DNA of 64,000 bases from Providencia hangzhouensis (GTDB lineage: Bacteria; Pseudomonadota; Gammaproteobacteria; Enterobacterales; Enterobacteriaceae). Each line of letters starts with the position of its first letter. Positions within the stretch are counted from its first letter, which is position 1. The stretch is from contig NZ_CP135052.1 in assembly GCF_029193595.2 (NCBI RefSeq), positions 3,720,001 through 3,784,000 of the forward strand, read 5' to 3'. The notes beneath the pieces were generated by a model. It had not been told where the DNA came from. It was given only the letters and a program-made list of their open reading frames with translations, and made no database searches. A program made the position numbers and the translations under genes. This document shows, in pieces, positions 49,496 through 59,664 of the stretch.

Positions 49496-50676
49496 TGCAT
49501 CGTCTCCGCATTTTTAATTGTTGTTTTCGCTGGTTTATAAGCTAAGTTTGCCTCACCTAATTTCGGGGCACGGCGGGTCGAATGAGGTTTCTTTCCATTA
49601 AAAAAAACCGGTTGAGAAACCAATGGTGTTCCTCCATCATTCAGGTACGTCAGTACTTGCCTCACTTCGGCGTGTTCGCTTTGTGTGGCTTGGTGTAAAT
49701 TATGAATTGGTGAAGCAGGAACGCCCGCGTTTAATAATATGTCACATACCTCTTCAACCGTTTTTTGGCGTGTCCAACTTTCGATTTCTTTTCTAAGTTC
49801 AGCTTGATACTGCGTTCGGCTTGGGTCATCACCGTAGCGCGGATCGTGGCATAACTGAGGTTTTTCCATACATTCGCAAAAGCGTTGAAATAGTTTTTCA
49901 CTCGCAATTGCGATAACGACTAAACCGTCTTTTGCCTGATAGGTATCGAATGGCGTGGATACTGGGTGGCGGTTCCCCACTAAGCTCGGGGCCTTATCAT
50001 TTGCAAATAAGTTTGAAAGCCCAGTTAACTGCATGCTCAATAAGACATCTACCATCGCCACATCAATATACTGTGCCGCTTCGCCATGACGCTCTCTCGC
50101 AAATAGCGCACTACTTATCGCCCATGACGCAAACATCCCTGCACACACATCGCCAATTGACTCACCGCTACGTGTTGGCCCTGTTTCTGGGAAACCAGTG
50201 ACACTCATTAGGCCTGACATCGCTTGTGCCACAATGTCATAAGCCGGGTAACTGGCAAGTGGGCTGTTTTGCCCGAACCCTGAAATACTGGCGTAAATTA
50301 ATTTAGGGTTGTGCTGCTTTAAGCTCTCAAAATCGATACCAAGTCGTTGAGTCACACCAGGGCGAAAGTTTTCAACCACCACATCACTTTCTTTAACTAA
50401 TTGAAATAAAATCGCTCGGTCTTCATCCGCTTTAAGATCCAATTCAATACTGCGTTTACCTCGGTTAATCAAACCGTAGTAAACACTTTCGCCATCAATA
50501 AATGGCCCTAAATGGCGGCTGTCATCACCGTGGTTGGGCACTTCAATTTTGATCACTTCAGCACCAAGATCGGCCATCATACCGGTGCAATAAGGACCTG
50601 CTAACACACGGCTTAAATCGATCACTTTGATCCCCGCCAGTGGCCCTTGTCTTTTCTGAGTTAACACAGCATTCAT
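49492..50676 (-). CDS. Class III CoA-transferase (CaiB/BaiF family)
   Basis: Class III transferases move CoA between carboxylic acids through an aspartyl-CoA intermediate. The 394 residues show LAGIKVIDLSRVLAGPYC, NRGKRSIELDLK and the catalytic aspartate D176 in GESIGDVCAGMFA. An AAGGAAT ribosome site precedes the ATG. It lies 57 nt downstream of hutU and overlaps the dehydrogenase gene by 4 nt. A transferase can recycle CoA from product (urocanyl-CoA) to substrate (imidazole propionate), so no ligase or thioesterase is needed; that pairing is inferred. Confidence 0.92.
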   Translation of the reverse strand: MNAVLTQKRQGPLAGIKVIDLSRVLAGPYCTGMMADLGAEVIKIEVPNHGDDSRHLGPFIDGESVYYGLINRGKRSIELDLKADEDRAILFQLVKESDVVVENFRPGVTQRLGIDFESLKQHNPKLIYASISGFGQNSPLASYPAYDIVAQAMSGLMSVTGFPETGPTRSGESIGDVCAGMFASWAISSALFARERHGEAAQYIDVAMVDVLLSMQLTGLSNLFANDKAPSLVGNRHPVSTPFDTYQAKDGLVVIAIASEKLFQRFCECMEKPQLCHDPRYGDDPSRTQYQAELRKEIESWTRQKTVEEVCDILLNAGVPASPIHNLHQATQSEHAEVRQVLTYLNDGGTPLVSQPVFFNGKKPHSTRRAPKLGEANLAYKPAKTTIKNAETMQ

Positions 50677-50733
50677 ACTGAATTCCTTATATTCCAGAAG
50701 GATGCCGACCCATTAAGCAGCCGGCAAAGGACA

Positions 50734-52401
50734 TTACTTCACCATCGGCAAGTTCAAGCCTTGCTCTTTCGCACAGTTAATGGCGATGTCATAACCTGCA
50801 TCTGCATGGCGCATAACGCCCGTTGCAGGGTCATTATGTAAAACGCGCGCTAAACGTTTATCAGCAGCGTCCGTTCCATCACATACAATGACGACACCTG
50901 AATGCTGTGAGAAGCCCATGCCAACACCACCACCATGATGTAAACTAACCCATGTTGCACCACCAGCGGTATTTAACAGTGCGTTCAATAAAGGCCAGTC
51001 TGATACGGCATCAGAGCCATCTTTCATGGATTCCGTTTCACGGTGTGGACTCGCAACAGAGCCTGAATCTAAGTGATCACGACCAATGACAACAGGGCCT
51101 TTTAATTCACCACTTTTCACCATTTCGTTGAAAGCACGGCCTAATCTTTCTCTGTCTTTTAAACCGACCCAGCAAATACGAGCAGGAAGCCCTTGGAATG
51201 CGATACGTTCACGTGCCATATCGAGCCAATTATGTAAGTGTTTGTCATCTGGTAATAATTCTTTTACTTTTTGGTCTGTTTTATAGATATCTTCTGGGTC
51301 ACCTGATAACGCGACCCAACGGAATGGTCCAACACCTTCACAAAATAGCGGGCGAATATAAGCAGGAACAAAACCTGGGAAATCAAAGGCATTGCTAATC
51401 CCTTCATCTTTTGCCATTTGGCGAATATTGTTGCCGTAGTCAAAAGCTGCTGAGCCACGTTTTTGCATCGTTAGCATCGCATCTACTTGTACTGCCATGC
51501 TTTTTTTCGCAGCTTTGGTCACTTCAGCAGGGGCAGTTTGTTGTTTTTCACGCCATTGGGCGAGTGTCCAGCCCTGTGGTAAGTAGCCATGTACTGGGTC
51601 ATGAGCACTCGTTTGGTCGGTCACTGAATCAGGGGTGATATTGCGTTTCACCAATTCACTGTAAACATCAGCCGCATTACCTAATAGCCCAACAGAAACG
51701 GGTTGGCCATTGGCTTTGGCATCGTCGATATATTGCAATGCTTCATCAAGAGAAGTCGCTTTTTTGTCTACATAACGGGTTCTTAGACGAAAATCGATAC
51801 GGCTTTCATCACACTCGACCGCTATCATGCTAAAACCTGCCATAGTTGCTGCTAATGGCTGTGCTCCTCCCATCCCTCCAAGGCCACCGGTTAAGATCCA
51901 GCGCCCTGCGGCGTTGCCATTAAAGTGCTGTTTAGCAAGTGAAACAAAGGTTTCATAGGTGCCTTGAACGATCCCTTGAGAACCAATATAGATCCAAGAA
52001 CCTGCCGTCATTTGGCCATACATCATTAAGCCTTTGCGATCTAACTCATTAAAGTGATCCCAATTCGCCCAGTGAGGAACAATATTTGAGTTCGCGATCA
52101 ACACACGCGGAGCATCTGGATGGGTAGGGAACACACCAACAGGCTTACCTGATTGCACGAGTAATGTTTGGTCATCTTCCAATGTGGTCAGCACATCTAA
52201 AATTTTGTCATAACATTCCCAGTCACGTGCCGCACGGCCGATGCCGCCATAGACCACTAAGCTTTGAGGGTGCTCAGCAACATCTGGGTCTAAATTATTT
52301 TGGATCATGCGGTATACCGCTTCTGTCAGCCAGCTTTTACAGGTTTTCTCACTGCCACGTGGTGCGCGGATCACTCGAGTTGAGTCAGTACGATTTAACA
52401 T
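50734..52401 (-). CDS. hutU: Urocanate hydratase
   Basis: HutU is an NAD-dependent hydratase that converts urocanate to 4-imidazolone-5-propionate. The ATG at 52401 gives 555 residues with AGGGGAT upstream; ATG at 52419 is an alternative. [17 protein letters not shown], the NAD-binding [18 protein letters not shown] and the C-terminal [15 protein letters not shown] are intact. It is the first gene of the unit hutU - CoA-transferase - dehydrogenase. hutH, hutI, hutG and hutF are not in this window, which is unusual. Confidence 0.96.
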   Translation of the reverse strand: MLNRTDSTRVIRAPRGSEKTCKSWLTEAVYRMIQNNLDPDVAEHPQSLVVYGGIGRAARDWECYDKILDVLTTLEDDQTLLVQSGKPVGVFPTHPDAPRVLIANSNIVPHWANWDHFNELDRKGLMMYGQMTAGSWIYIGSQGIVQGTYETFVSLAKQHFNGNAAGRWILTGGLGGMGGAQPLAATMAGFSMIAVECDESRIDFRLRTRYVDKKATSLDEALQYIDDAKANGQPVSVGLLGNAADVYSELVKRNITPDSVTDQTSAHDPVHGYLPQGWTLAQWREKQQTAPAEVTKAAKKSMAVQVDAMLTMQKRGSAAFDYGNNIRQMAKDEGISNAFDFPGFVPAYIRPLFCEGVGPFRWVALSGDPEDIYKTDQKVKELLPDDKHLHNWLDMARERIAFQGLPARICWVGLKDRERLGRAFNEMVKSGELKGPVVIGRDHLDSGSVASPHRETESMKDGSDAVSDWPLLNALLNTAGGATWVSLHHGGGVGMGFSQHSGVVIVCDGTDAADKRLARVLHNDPATGVMRHADAGYDIAINCAKEQGLNLPMVK

Positions 52402-52517
52402 GGTTGTATCCCCTATCATCCATTTTTAATTAACTTTAAATTAACAATTTTGTTTGTAATAATCTGCGAGATACCCAGTTAGTGGCGATGCACGTGCGTC
52501 TTCAAACTAATTAATTG

Positions 52518-52548
52518 ATTATAAATCAACAGATTATTTTTATATCAA
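52518..52548 (-). promoter_or_regulatory. Possible hutU promoter
   Basis: On the minus strand TTGATA and TATAAT are separated by 19 bp, upstream of hutU. The spacer is slightly long. It lies between the operators and the hutU start. Confidence 0.3.
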
Positions 52549-52595
52549 CTTGCTCGAGATTATCTATTCATTGAGAGTATTTATCGATGATTTAA

Positions 52596-52610
52596 ATATA
52601 TATACATTTA
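52596..52610. promoter_or_regulatory. HutC-type operator 1 upstream of hutU
   Basis: ATATATATACATTTA has a TATATAC core with the same ACATTT flank as sites 2 and 3. It is the weakest of the three matches to CTTGTATATACAAG. Confidence 0.4.
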
Positions 52611-52618
52611 CTTCACAA

Positions 52619-52632
52619 AGTATATACATTTA
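52619..52632. promoter_or_regulatory. HutC-type operator 2 upstream of hutU
   Basis: AGTATATACATTTA has a perfect palindromic core GTATATAC. It lies 23 bp from site 1, about two helical turns, allowing side-by-side dimers. Confidence 0.5.
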
Positions 52633-52718
52633 AATTTGAAATTTTGTAGGAAGTGTGAAGGTTGGAATACGAGGGAAGTTATACAACAACAAGTAGCTGT
52701 ATGTTTCTAGAGGGAAAG

Positions 52719-52734
52719 TTGTATATACATTTGT
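52719..52734. promoter_or_regulatory. HutC-type operator 3
   Basis: GTTGTATATACATTTG has a perfect TGTATATACA palindrome, the best match to the enteric HutC site CTTGTATATACAAG. It sits 318 nt upstream of hutU and 165 nt upstream of the divergent gene at 52899. The rest of the 52402-52898 interval shows only a small AAACAGG/CCTGTTT hairpin (about 52857-52882) in front of that gene. Confidence 0.6.
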
Positions 52735-52898
52735 TTTTGTGTATAGAAACAAGCAAATAACAAAATTGAGAGTCGCTTCACAGAACGTTGTAACGATGTA
52801 TAGAAGTAGATGCGCTATTCATTAGCTATTCACGCTTCTTGCAATTATTTCTTCTAAAAACAGGTTATTTTTCCTCCTGTTTAAAATTGGAGAATTTT

Positions 52899-53789
52899 AT
52901 GAGCATCGACATTGCTAATTTTTTTAATCGGGTAAGAAATTATTTTATCCCTAACAGCAAGAGAAACCTTGATATCACAAAAATAAATAAAACTCAGTTA
53001 TCACTTCCTGCTTCAAAATTTAATTCTATACCTAAAGTTATTAATACCGAAGAAGAGGCTATTCAGTTTGCTGAAACTCATTATTTCTTACCTGAAAATT
53101 TCATACATAGAAAAGGGTGTGATACCTCACTAAATAATTTAACAACAGATAATCAACGAGTTGAATTAAAAATCAAAAAAGATATAAATTCTTTTTTTAA
53201 TTCAAAAATTAAAGATCACAGTGAGACATTAACAAAAGTAAACAATAATTTAATTCCCTCTAGTCAACCAACAAAAAAACATTCATCCTTAAATCAAATT
53301 GGCCTTGATATACCAAGAATGAATATTTTTGTTAAAAATAAAGATAATAATCCAACTAAACTACAATCCATAATTGATATTAATAAATACCTAGGAAAAT
53401 TACCGCCTTCACATATATGCCATATTTGTAATATTGCAAATCAAGCCCATTTGGCAGAAGGCACTATTAAAGCCTCGGAAATGATAAGTAAAACCCAATC
53501 CGAATTTTTATTTCAAGATCATGGCAAATCATCAATCATGATTAATATTTTAGATAATAATAGCTATCAGGTAAAATCTGAAGGTTACTTTAATTTAATC
53601 AATACAAAAACTGGAAAAAAAGTTAATAATTCAGAGGTTATAGCAGAAACGACGACTCATTTTACATTTGATGAACAGGATAAGTTAATTGCTGAAAAAC
53701 AGGACAAGTTAACACTAAAAATAAAAATTGAAACGAACCCACCACATCTATCACTCGATAGCATAGCCAATAGCAATTTAATGATTTAA
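52899..53789 (+). CDS. Orphan low-GC protein, unknown function
   Basis: The ATG at 52899 gives 296 residues with TTGGAG eight bases upstream; a longer in-frame start at 52839 has no ribosome site. I do not recognise the family. It has no signal peptide or membrane segment and is rich in Asn, Lys, Ser and Ile. Its codon use is far more AT-rich than its neighbours, suggesting transfer. The polar, Ser/Asn/Lys-rich first 40 residues resemble a type III effector N-terminus, but no chaperone or secretion gene is nearby. A CHICNIANQAHLAEGTIKAS segment (about residue 178) has paired cysteines and a histidine. Confidence 0.75.
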   Translation: MSIDIANFFNRVRNYFIPNSKRNLDITKINKTQLSLPASKFNSIPKVINTEEEAIQFAETHYFLPENFIHRKGCDTSLNNLTTDNQRVELKIKKDINSFFNSKIKDHSETLTKVNNNLIPSSQPTKKHSSLNQIGLDIPRMNIFVKNKDNNPTKLQSIIDINKYLGKLPPSHICHICNIANQAHLAEGTIKASEMISKTQSEFLFQDHGKSSIMINILDNNSYQVKSEGYFNLINTKTGKKVNNSEVIAETTTHFTFDEQDKLIAEKQDKLTLKIKIETNPPHLSLDSIANSNLMI

Positions 53790-53800
53790 TAAATAATTCA

Positions 53801-53904
53801 CGTTGTGGCTAGGCGGCAAAATGAGGATATCTCGGGGAGCATACACAAGTATGCGCCCCAAATAGCTGAATGAAGCCAACAACACCACAGCATGAAGTAT
53901 GACG
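53801..53904 (+). repeat. Structured intergenic repeat, copy B
   Basis: This is a full-length copy similar to 26214-26316. It shares AGGCGGCAAA, GGAGCATACACAA, GAAGCCAACAACACCA and GAAGTATGACGAA. Its hairpin pairs GGGG (53834-53837) with CCCC (53856-53859) and GCATAC with GTATGC. Copy A uses different bases for the same outer stem. Confidence 0.75.
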
Positions 53905-53910
53905 AAAATT

Positions 53911-53981
53911 GGGGAACATACATAAGTATCTGCCCCAACTAACCTAATGAAACCAACAACGCCATAACACGAAGTATGACG
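53911..53981 (+). repeat. Structured intergenic repeat, copy C (5' truncated)
   Basis: This is a tandem partial copy directly after copy B. It lacks the GGCGGC part but keeps the GGGG/CCCC hairpin (53911-53936), AACCAACAACGCCA and GAAGTATGACGAA. It abuts the livF stop codon. Confidence 0.75.
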
Positions 53982-53987
53982 AAAATT

Positions 53988-54689
53988 TTAGCCGCCGAGA
54001 TACGCGCTTCTAACCGCCTCATTGGCTAAAAGTGCTTTACCGCTGTCTTCTAACACAATATGCCCATTTTCCAACACATAACCACGGTCTGCGAGCTTCA
54101 ACGCTTGGTTGGCGTTTTGTTCGACAAGGAAAATCGTCATTCCTTCTTCACGTAGCTGTTGGATTGTATCGAAAATTTGCATAATGATAATGGGGGCAAG
54201 GCCTAGGGATGGCTCATCAAGCAACAACAGCTCTGGCTGGCTCATTAAAGCACGGCCTATCGCTAGCATTTGTTGCTCACCACCTGACATCGTTCCTGAA
54301 CGTTGACTTCGGCGCTCATACAGCCTTGGAAATAGCTTATAAACCCGCTCAATACGTTCTTGGTACTGCTGGCGATCAGCAAAAAAGCCCCCCATTGCGA
54401 GGTTTTCTTCCACAGTCATACGAGAAAATACACGCCGCCCTTCTGGTACTAGAGCAATGTCTTCACGCATAATTTTCGAAGTGGGCAATTGAGTGATATC
54501 CACGCCTCGGTAAATGACTTGGCCTTCCGATGCTCGCGGATCGCCACAAAGGGTACTGAGCAACGTTGTTTTCCCAGCGCCATTTGCTCCGATTAGCGTA
54601 ACAATTTCGCCTTTTTGAATATTCAGGCTGATCTGATGCAGTGCCTGAATTTTTCCATAATGGGTAGAAACTTTTTTAAACTCTAGCAT
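53988..54689 (-). CDS. livF: Branched-chain amino-acid ABC transporter ATPase LivF
   Basis: LivF is one of two ATPases of the high-affinity branched-chain amino-acid importer. The 233 residues show Walker A GANGAGKTT, signature MSGGEQQM, Walker B LLLLDEPSLGLAP and switch LVEQNANQALKLADR, all typical of LivF. The start overlaps the livG stop (TGATG). It is the last gene of livKHMGF, and the intergenic repeats follow. Confidence 0.97.
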   Translation of the reverse strand: MLEFKKVSTHYGKIQALHQISLNIQKGEIVTLIGANGAGKTTLLSTLCGDPRASEGQVIYRGVDITQLPTSKIMREDIALVPEGRRVFSRMTVEENLAMGGFFADRQQYQERIERVYKLFPRLYERRSQRSGTMSGGEQQMLAIGRALMSQPELLLLDEPSLGLAPIIIMQIFDTIQQLREEGMTIFLVEQNANQALKLADRGYVLENGHIVLEDSGKALLANEAVRSAYLGG

Positions 54690-55468
54690 CAGTAAGCTTC
54701 CCCCAAATAGGCTTTTATCACATCTGGATGTTGGCGAATCTCACTCGGTGTGCCATTCGCCAATGGCGTTCCTTGATTCACGACATAAATACGATCTGAA
54801 ATTCCCATGACTAATTTCATATCATGTTCAATTAATAGAATTGAAACATTATGATGAGTACGCAACTCAGCAATTAAGTCATCCAAATCATTGGTTTCTT
54901 TAGGGTTAAGGCCTGCCGCAGGTTCATCCAGCATTAAAATTTCAGGACGAGTGACCATACAGCGAGCAATTTCTAACCGACGCTGCTGACCATAGGCTAA
55001 ATTACCCGCTTGGCGATTTGCAAAGGGGAGTAAATCAACACGCTCAAGCCATTTTACCGCATTATCAAGCGCTTCAGACTCTGCTCGACGAAATGCAGGG
55101 GTTTTCAATAACCCAGAAAAAATGCCACTTTTTAAATGTTGATGCTGCGCCACAAGTAAATTTTCAATCACCGTCATTTCTTTAAACAACCGCACATGCT
55201 GAAATGTTCGGATGACACCAAGGCGTGCAATCGCCTGCCCGGTCAGTCCCTCAAGATGTTTTTCTCGATATAAAATCGTGCCACTGGTCGGCTTATAAAA
55301 ACCGGTTAAACAGTTAAAAATGGTGGTTTTACCCGCCCCATTTGGGCCAATCAGTGAGACGATTTCCCCTTGATTAATAGTTAACTCAACATTATTGACG
55401 GCAAGTAACCCACCAAAACGCATTGTTAAGCCATTCACTTGTAACAAAGGCGTGGTTATATGACTCAT
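54689..55468 (-). CDS. livG: Branched-chain amino-acid ABC transporter ATPase LivG
   Basis: LivG is the second ATPase of the importer. The 259 residues have Walker [10 protein letters not shown], a [13 protein letters not shown] signature and Walker [14 protein letters not shown] with the LivG-type [15 protein letters not shown]. The start overlaps livM by 4 nt. Confidence 0.97.
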   Translation of the reverse strand: MSHITTPLLQVNGLTMRFGGLLAVNNVELTINQGEIVSLIGPNGAGKTTIFNCLTGFYKPTSGTILYREKHLEGLTGQAIARLGVIRTFQHVRLFKEMTVIENLLVAQHQHLKSGIFSGLLKTPAFRRAESEALDNAVKWLERVDLLPFANRQAGNLAYGQQRRLEIARCMVTRPEILMLDEPAAGLNPKETNDLDDLIAELRTHHNVSILLIEHDMKLVMGISDRIYVVNQGTPLANGTPSEIRQHPDVIKAYLGEAY

Positions 55469-56736
55469 ACGCCCTCCCCTTCTGGGACTTTTTTCACCTG
55501 CATTTGACGGCGTTTCATCGGTAATAGGCCTTGTGGTCGCCAGATCATCATCAGCACCATTAGCGCCCCTAATAGCAGCATGCTGTATTGGTTAAGGTCA
55601 CGCATCATTTCCCGTGATACAACTAAGATAATTGCGGCTAAAATAACGGAGGTTTGTGAACCCATTCCTCCTAAAACGACGATGGCTAACACAAATGCCG
55701 ATTCCACAAAGGTAAAAGACTCTGGACTGATAAAACCTTGCCGTGCGGCAAATAACGTCCCTGCAAACCCTGCAAAGGCTGCACTGATAGTAAATGCGGT
55801 TAATTTTATTCGAGTTGGACTTAACCCTAATGAGCGGCAGGCAATTTCATCTTCGCGTAATGCTTCCCACGCACGACCTAATGGCATACGCAGTAACCGA
55901 TTGATAACAAATAAGGTTAAAACCACTAATAGTAAAGCGACAAAATACAGGAAGATAATTCGGTCACCTGGGCTGTAATCTAAGCCGAAAAAGTTATGGA
56001 AGGTGTCCCAACCCTCTTTCGCGGTACGGCTAAATTCCAAGCCAAAAAACGTCGGTTTCGGTAATTGGCTGATCCCATTTGGCCCACCCGTGATTTCGGT
56101 ATTATTCAGTAATAAAATACGAACAATCTCCCCAAAGCCAAGCGTCACTATGGCAAGATAGTCACCACGTAACCTTAGCACAGGGAACCCTAGTAAAAAG
56201 CCCGCTAACGCAGCGGTTAAACCTGCAATCGGTAAACTTTCCCAGAACCCAAAACCATAATAATGATTTAATAAACCAAAAGTATAAGCTCCGATGGCAT
56301 AAAAACCGGCATACCCAAGAACCAGTAATCCTGATAACCCGACAACCACATTTAGCCCTAAGCCTAGCATCACATAAATTAATGTTAGGGTGGCAATATC
56401 CACGCTTCCGCGAGAAACAATAAATGGCCAAATAATGGCAGCAATAATAATTATAACCGCAAGGATTTTTTGCTTGGTTGTCGAACCATCAAAATCAGGA
56501 ATAGCCCACGCCTTCTTAGGAACCCCTTGCCAAACTTTACTCAACGTTGGGCGAACCAATTGATAAACAAAGATCACCACAATGCCAGCAATGATCCAGT
56601 TCCAACGCACAGAATCCCCAACTGTCACGATCAGTTTTGTGCCATCGAGCGCAAGTTGCAAGCCCATCATAAACAGCGCCAGCACGAAGAAAGTCGAGGA
56701 AGCAACAACGGCATTAATCCAATTTTCTTTTCTCAT
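55465..56736 (-). CDS. livM: Branched-chain amino-acid ABC transporter permease LivM
   Basis: LivM is an inner-membrane permease subunit. The 423 residues (E. coli 425) include the enteric N-terminal extension with two extra membrane segments. The LivM core [26 protein letters not shown] and the EAA-like loop [19 protein letters not shown] are intact. It overlaps both livH and livG by 4 nt, indicating tight translational coupling. Confidence 0.97.
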   Translation of the reverse strand: MRKENWINAVVASSTFFVLALFMMGLQLALDGTKLIVTVGDSVRWNWIIAGIVVIFVYQLVRPTLSKVWQGVPKKAWAIPDFDGSTTKQKILAVIIIIAAIIWPFIVSRGSVDIATLTLIYVMLGLGLNVVVGLSGLLVLGYAGFYAIGAYTFGLLNHYYGFGFWESLPIAGLTAALAGFLLGFPVLRLRGDYLAIVTLGFGEIVRILLLNNTEITGGPNGISQLPKPTFFGLEFSRTAKEGWDTFHNFFGLDYSPGDRIIFLYFVALLLVVLTLFVINRLLRMPLGRAWEALREDEIACRSLGLSPTRIKLTAFTISAAFAGFAGTLFAARQGFISPESFTFVESAFVLAIVVLGGMGSQTSVILAAIILVVSREMMRDLNQYSMLLLGALMVLMMIWRPQGLLPMKRRQMQVKKVPEGEGV

Positions 56737-57659
56737 ACTTTTTCGACCTCCGGGCGTCCCAGAATGCCGGTTGGCATGATTAATAACACACCTATCAATA
56801 AACCAAATGATACAACATCTTTATATTCTGTACTTAAATATGCAGAGGTCATTGCTTCTGCAACGCCTAAGATTAACCCGCCTAACATAGCACCCGGAAT
56901 ACTCCCAATTCCCCCTAGAACTGCCGCGGTAAATGCTTTCATTCCTGCCATAAAGCCAATATATGGGTTAATCACACCATAAAATTGCCCCAGCAGTACA
57001 CCAGCTACAGCAGCCATTGCCGCACCGATAACGAAGGTCAATGAAATAACTCGATCGGTATTAATACCTAATAAGCTGGCCATTTTAAGATCTTCCGCAC
57101 AGGCTCGGCAGGCTCTTCCCATCTTTGAATAGCGAATAAATAGCGTCAAAGCTAACATCGCAAGCACGGTAACCACCCAGATGGTCAATTGCATCTTAGT
57201 CACCGTGGCTTCAAAACCATCGCTTTCACCTAGAACCCATTGCCCTGTGATCAAACTGGGTAGAGCTAAATCACGCGAACCTTGTGACAGGCTGACGTAG
57301 TTTTGTAGGAAAATAGACATCCCGATCGCAGAGATCAACGCAATCAAACGCTTAGAATGTCGAACTGGCCGATAAGCAACGCGTTCAATACTCCAACCAT
57401 AGGCGCTAGAGACCACGATTGCCGCAATGAAGGCCGCAGCAACCAAGATCCAGCCGATATCGATCCCAAGCATCATTAAGCCTGCGATCACAATAAAAGA
57501 GACATAGCTACCTATCATGTACACTTCGCCGTGGGCAAAGTTAATCATCCCAATGATGCCATATACCATCGTATAGCCGATAGCTATCAATGCATAGGTA
57601 CTGCCAAGGGTTAAACCATTCAGAAGTTGCTGAATAAAATAGAGAATTTGATCTGACAT
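56733..57659 (-). CDS. livH: Branched-chain amino-acid ABC transporter permease LivH
   Basis: LivH is the partner permease. The ATG at 57659 gives 308 residues, the E. coli length, with AAAGGAT upstream; the longer in-frame start is not conserved. [34 protein letters not shown] is the family hallmark. A hairpin lies between it and livK. Confidence 0.97.
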   Translation of the reverse strand: MSDQILYFIQQLLNGLTLGSTYALIAIGYTMVYGIIGMINFAHGEVYMIGSYVSFIVIAGLMMLGIDIGWILVAAAFIAAIVVSSAYGWSIERVAYRPVRHSKRLIALISAIGMSIFLQNYVSLSQGSRDLALPSLITGQWVLGESDGFEATVTKMQLTIWVVTVLAMLALTLFIRYSKMGRACRACAEDLKMASLLGINTDRVISLTFVIGAAMAAVAGVLLGQFYGVINPYIGFMAGMKAFTAAVLGGIGSIPGAMLGGLILGVAEAMTSAYLSTEYKDVVSFGLLIGVLLIMPTGILGRPEVEKV

Positions 57660-57701
57660 AAGACTATCCTTTCGAACTACTTGTCCTATATAGAGAGCAG
57701 A

Positions 57702-57730
57702 AGCCGGAAGCAAGTTACTCACTTCCGGTT
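57702..57730 (-). other. Intercistronic hairpin between livK and livH
   Basis: CCGGAAG and CTTCCGG form a 7-bp GC-rich stem (9 bp with flanks) around an 11-nt loop and no T run. It is placed just after the livK stop. Such hairpins typically protect the upstream mRNA and give more binding protein than permease. Confidence 0.6.
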
Positions 57731-57761
57731 CTTATTCACTATGCTGGAACACTGCTGAGTA

Positions 57762-58871
57762 CTATTTTACAGAGGTGGATGTCCCATCTTTGTGCCACTC
57801 AAATACACCGAACTCAAACCCTTTCAGGTCACCGTTTGGCTGCCAGCTTAATGTTCCCATGACCGTTTCGACCGGGTTTGCTTTCAAGTCTTTCACTAAA
57901 TCTTCAGGCTCGATGCTGCCAGTACGCTCCATTGCCGTCGTTAAACCTTGGATAGCAGCATAAGTTGTCCAAACAAATGGCCCTGTTGGGTCTTCTTTCT
58001 TCGCTTTGATGGCATCAACAATCGGTTGGTTAGTCGCGACCTGGTCATAGCGTTTTGGTAAAGTTACCAGCATGCCTTCCGAAGCATCACCTGCAATATT
58101 CGATAATGAAGAGTTACCGACGCCTTCAGGCCCCATAAAGCGAATATTCAAGCCAGCTTGTTTAGCTTGGCGTAAGATTTGCCCCATTTCTGGGTAATAT
58201 CCCCCAAAGTAAACAAAATCCACATTCTCTTTTTTCAATTTTGCGACTAAAGCAGAGAAGTCTTTGTCACCCGCTGTTACCCCTTCAAACATCACTTCTT
58301 TAACGCCGGCTTTATTGAGGCTTTCGCGTACAGAACGTGCTAAACCTTCCCCATATTGTTGTTTGTCGTGAACAACAGCAATACGGGTTGGCTTGATATC
58401 TTCCATAATAAATTTAGCGGCTGTTGGTCCTTGGTCTGAATCCAAACCTGTTGTACGCAACACCATCTGGTAACCACGCGTGGTTAAATCCGCATTGGTT
58501 GCTGCCGGGGTGATCATAATGACGCCTTCATCTTCATAAATATCGGATGCAGGCTGTGTTGAAGAGGAACATAAATGCCCAATAACATGGCGGATACCAT
58601 CGTTAATGACTTTGTTTGCTACCGCAACCGCTTGTTTTGGGTCGCAAGCATCATCATATTCGACTGCCACTAATGTGTTTCCATTAATGCCACCTTTAGC
58701 ATTAATATCTGCAATCGCTTGGCGCGCACCTGTAAATTCCATATCACCATATTGAGCCACAGGCCCTGACATCGCGCCAACAACCGCTATTTTAATTTCC
58801 TTTGCCCATCCTGCTGAACTGAATGCCATCGCAATACAGCCCGCTAATAATGCTTTATTCATATTCTTCAT
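57762..58871 (-). CDS. livK: Branched-chain amino-acid binding protein (LivK/LivJ)
   Basis: This is the periplasmic receptor of the Liv importer. The ATG at 58871 gives 369 residues with GGGGACG upstream. The signal peptide ends near [35 protein letters not shown] and [19 protein letters not shown] closely match E. coli LivK/LivJ. E. coli has a second binding protein gene, livJ, next to rpoH; only this one is present here. Confidence 0.96.
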   Translation of the reverse strand: MKNMNKALLAGCIAMAFSSAGWAKEIKIAVVGAMSGPVAQYGDMEFTGARQAIADINAKGGINGNTLVAVEYDDACDPKQAVAVANKVINDGIRHVIGHLCSSSTQPASDIYEDEGVIMITPAATNADLTTRGYQMVLRTTGLDSDQGPTAAKFIMEDIKPTRIAVVHDKQQYGEGLARSVRESLNKAGVKEVMFEGVTAGDKDFSALVAKLKKENVDFVYFGGYYPEMGQILRQAKQAGLNIRFMGPEGVGNSSLSNIAGDASEGMLVTLPKRYDQVATNQPIVDAIKAKKEDPTGPFVWTTYAAIQGLTTAMERTGSIEPEDLVKDLKANPVETVMGTLSWQPNGDLKGFEFGVFEWHKDGTSTSVK

Positions 58872-59250
58872 TTTATCGTCCCCGTCTTCATGGTTCTGAG
58901 TGTTTGTGTTTGATTTATAGTAGATTATTATGGTTGACAGGTACAATGCCTGATATTTCAAAATACAGCGAATAAGGCTATATATTTCATAACATTAAAC
59001 AAGATAATTATGCTAAATAGCAAATGGATATGGCAGGTTTTTACATTAGAAGCAGAATAAAAAACTGATGTGTTAAAGTAGGTTTTTTGTAAATACTAGT
59101 GTTATATTCGGGTTAAATTTAAATTAATCCGAGTGAAATTCGGAAAATTCAGTATCACCAAATTTTTCTCTCTAAAATCAAAAAATCGGTTGTAGATCAC
59201 TCTGGCAGGATGAGTGACTGCAACTCTTACAGGGAAACAAACAAAATATC
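58872..59250. other. Divergent intergenic region livK/panM
   Basis: The left side should hold the livK promoter and leader. Before panM there is a hairpin pairing TCACTC (59197-59202) with GAGTGA (59212-59217). No gene or known riboswitch is recognised. Confidence 0.45.
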
Positions 59251-59664
59251 ATGAGACTCACTATTATCCCGCTGGTCAATCCTACTGAGCAACAATATCT
59301 GGACTTACATAAAATCTGGCCTGACCAGAGCCCTTTTGAGCTAGCCAAAATGTGTAAAGCAGGTGAGCAATTTTATGCAGCTCGCTTTAATGACCGCCTT
59401 CTTGGCGCAGCAAAAATTACTGTGGATCATAGCACTGCCACTTTGTGGGATTTTTGTGTGCGAGAGGTCACTCGCCGACGAGGTGTAGGATCATATTTAT
59501 TAGAAGAAATTTGCCAAACAATCCCTGATATTACACTATGGAAATTTGACATTAGTGGGGTTGCCCTGCAAGAAAAAGAAGCAATGCAGCTTTTCTTGTC
59601 GGCAAATGGCTTCAATGCCACCGCACAACCTGATATATGGGAAAAACAGCATGAAGTTAAATAA
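59251..59664 (+). CDS. panM: PanM (PanZ), PanD maturation and feedback factor
   Basis: PanM is a GNAT-fold protein that triggers self-cleavage of aspartate decarboxylase PanD and, with CoA, inhibits it, setting coenzyme A synthesis. The 137 residues are ten longer than E. coli. FYAARFNDRLLGAAKITV and the acetyl-CoA motif VREVTRRRGVGSYLLEEI are conserved. The position between liv genes and rpoH is the enteric one. Its last codons overlap the next gene by 14 nt. Confidence 0.94.
   Translation: MRLTIIPLVNPTEQQYLDLHKIWPDQSPFELAKMCKAGEQFYAARFNDRLLGAAKITVDHSTATLWDFCVREVTRRRGVGSYLLEEICQTIPDITLWKFDISGVALQEKEAMQLFLSANGFNATAQPDIWEKQHEVK

Noticed and set aside
43073..50676. Carnitine/crotonobetaine pathway (caiA, caiB, fixABC)
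   Set aside because: The CoA-transferase and dehydrogenase are cai-like families, but caiTCDE and fixX are absent, the ETF is of oxidative type, the quinone oxidoreductase is full length, and hutU and hutC are present.
56470..56982. 170-residue plus-strand open frame
   Set aside because: It is a shadow of livM and livH on the opposite strand, whose sequences are strongly conserved.
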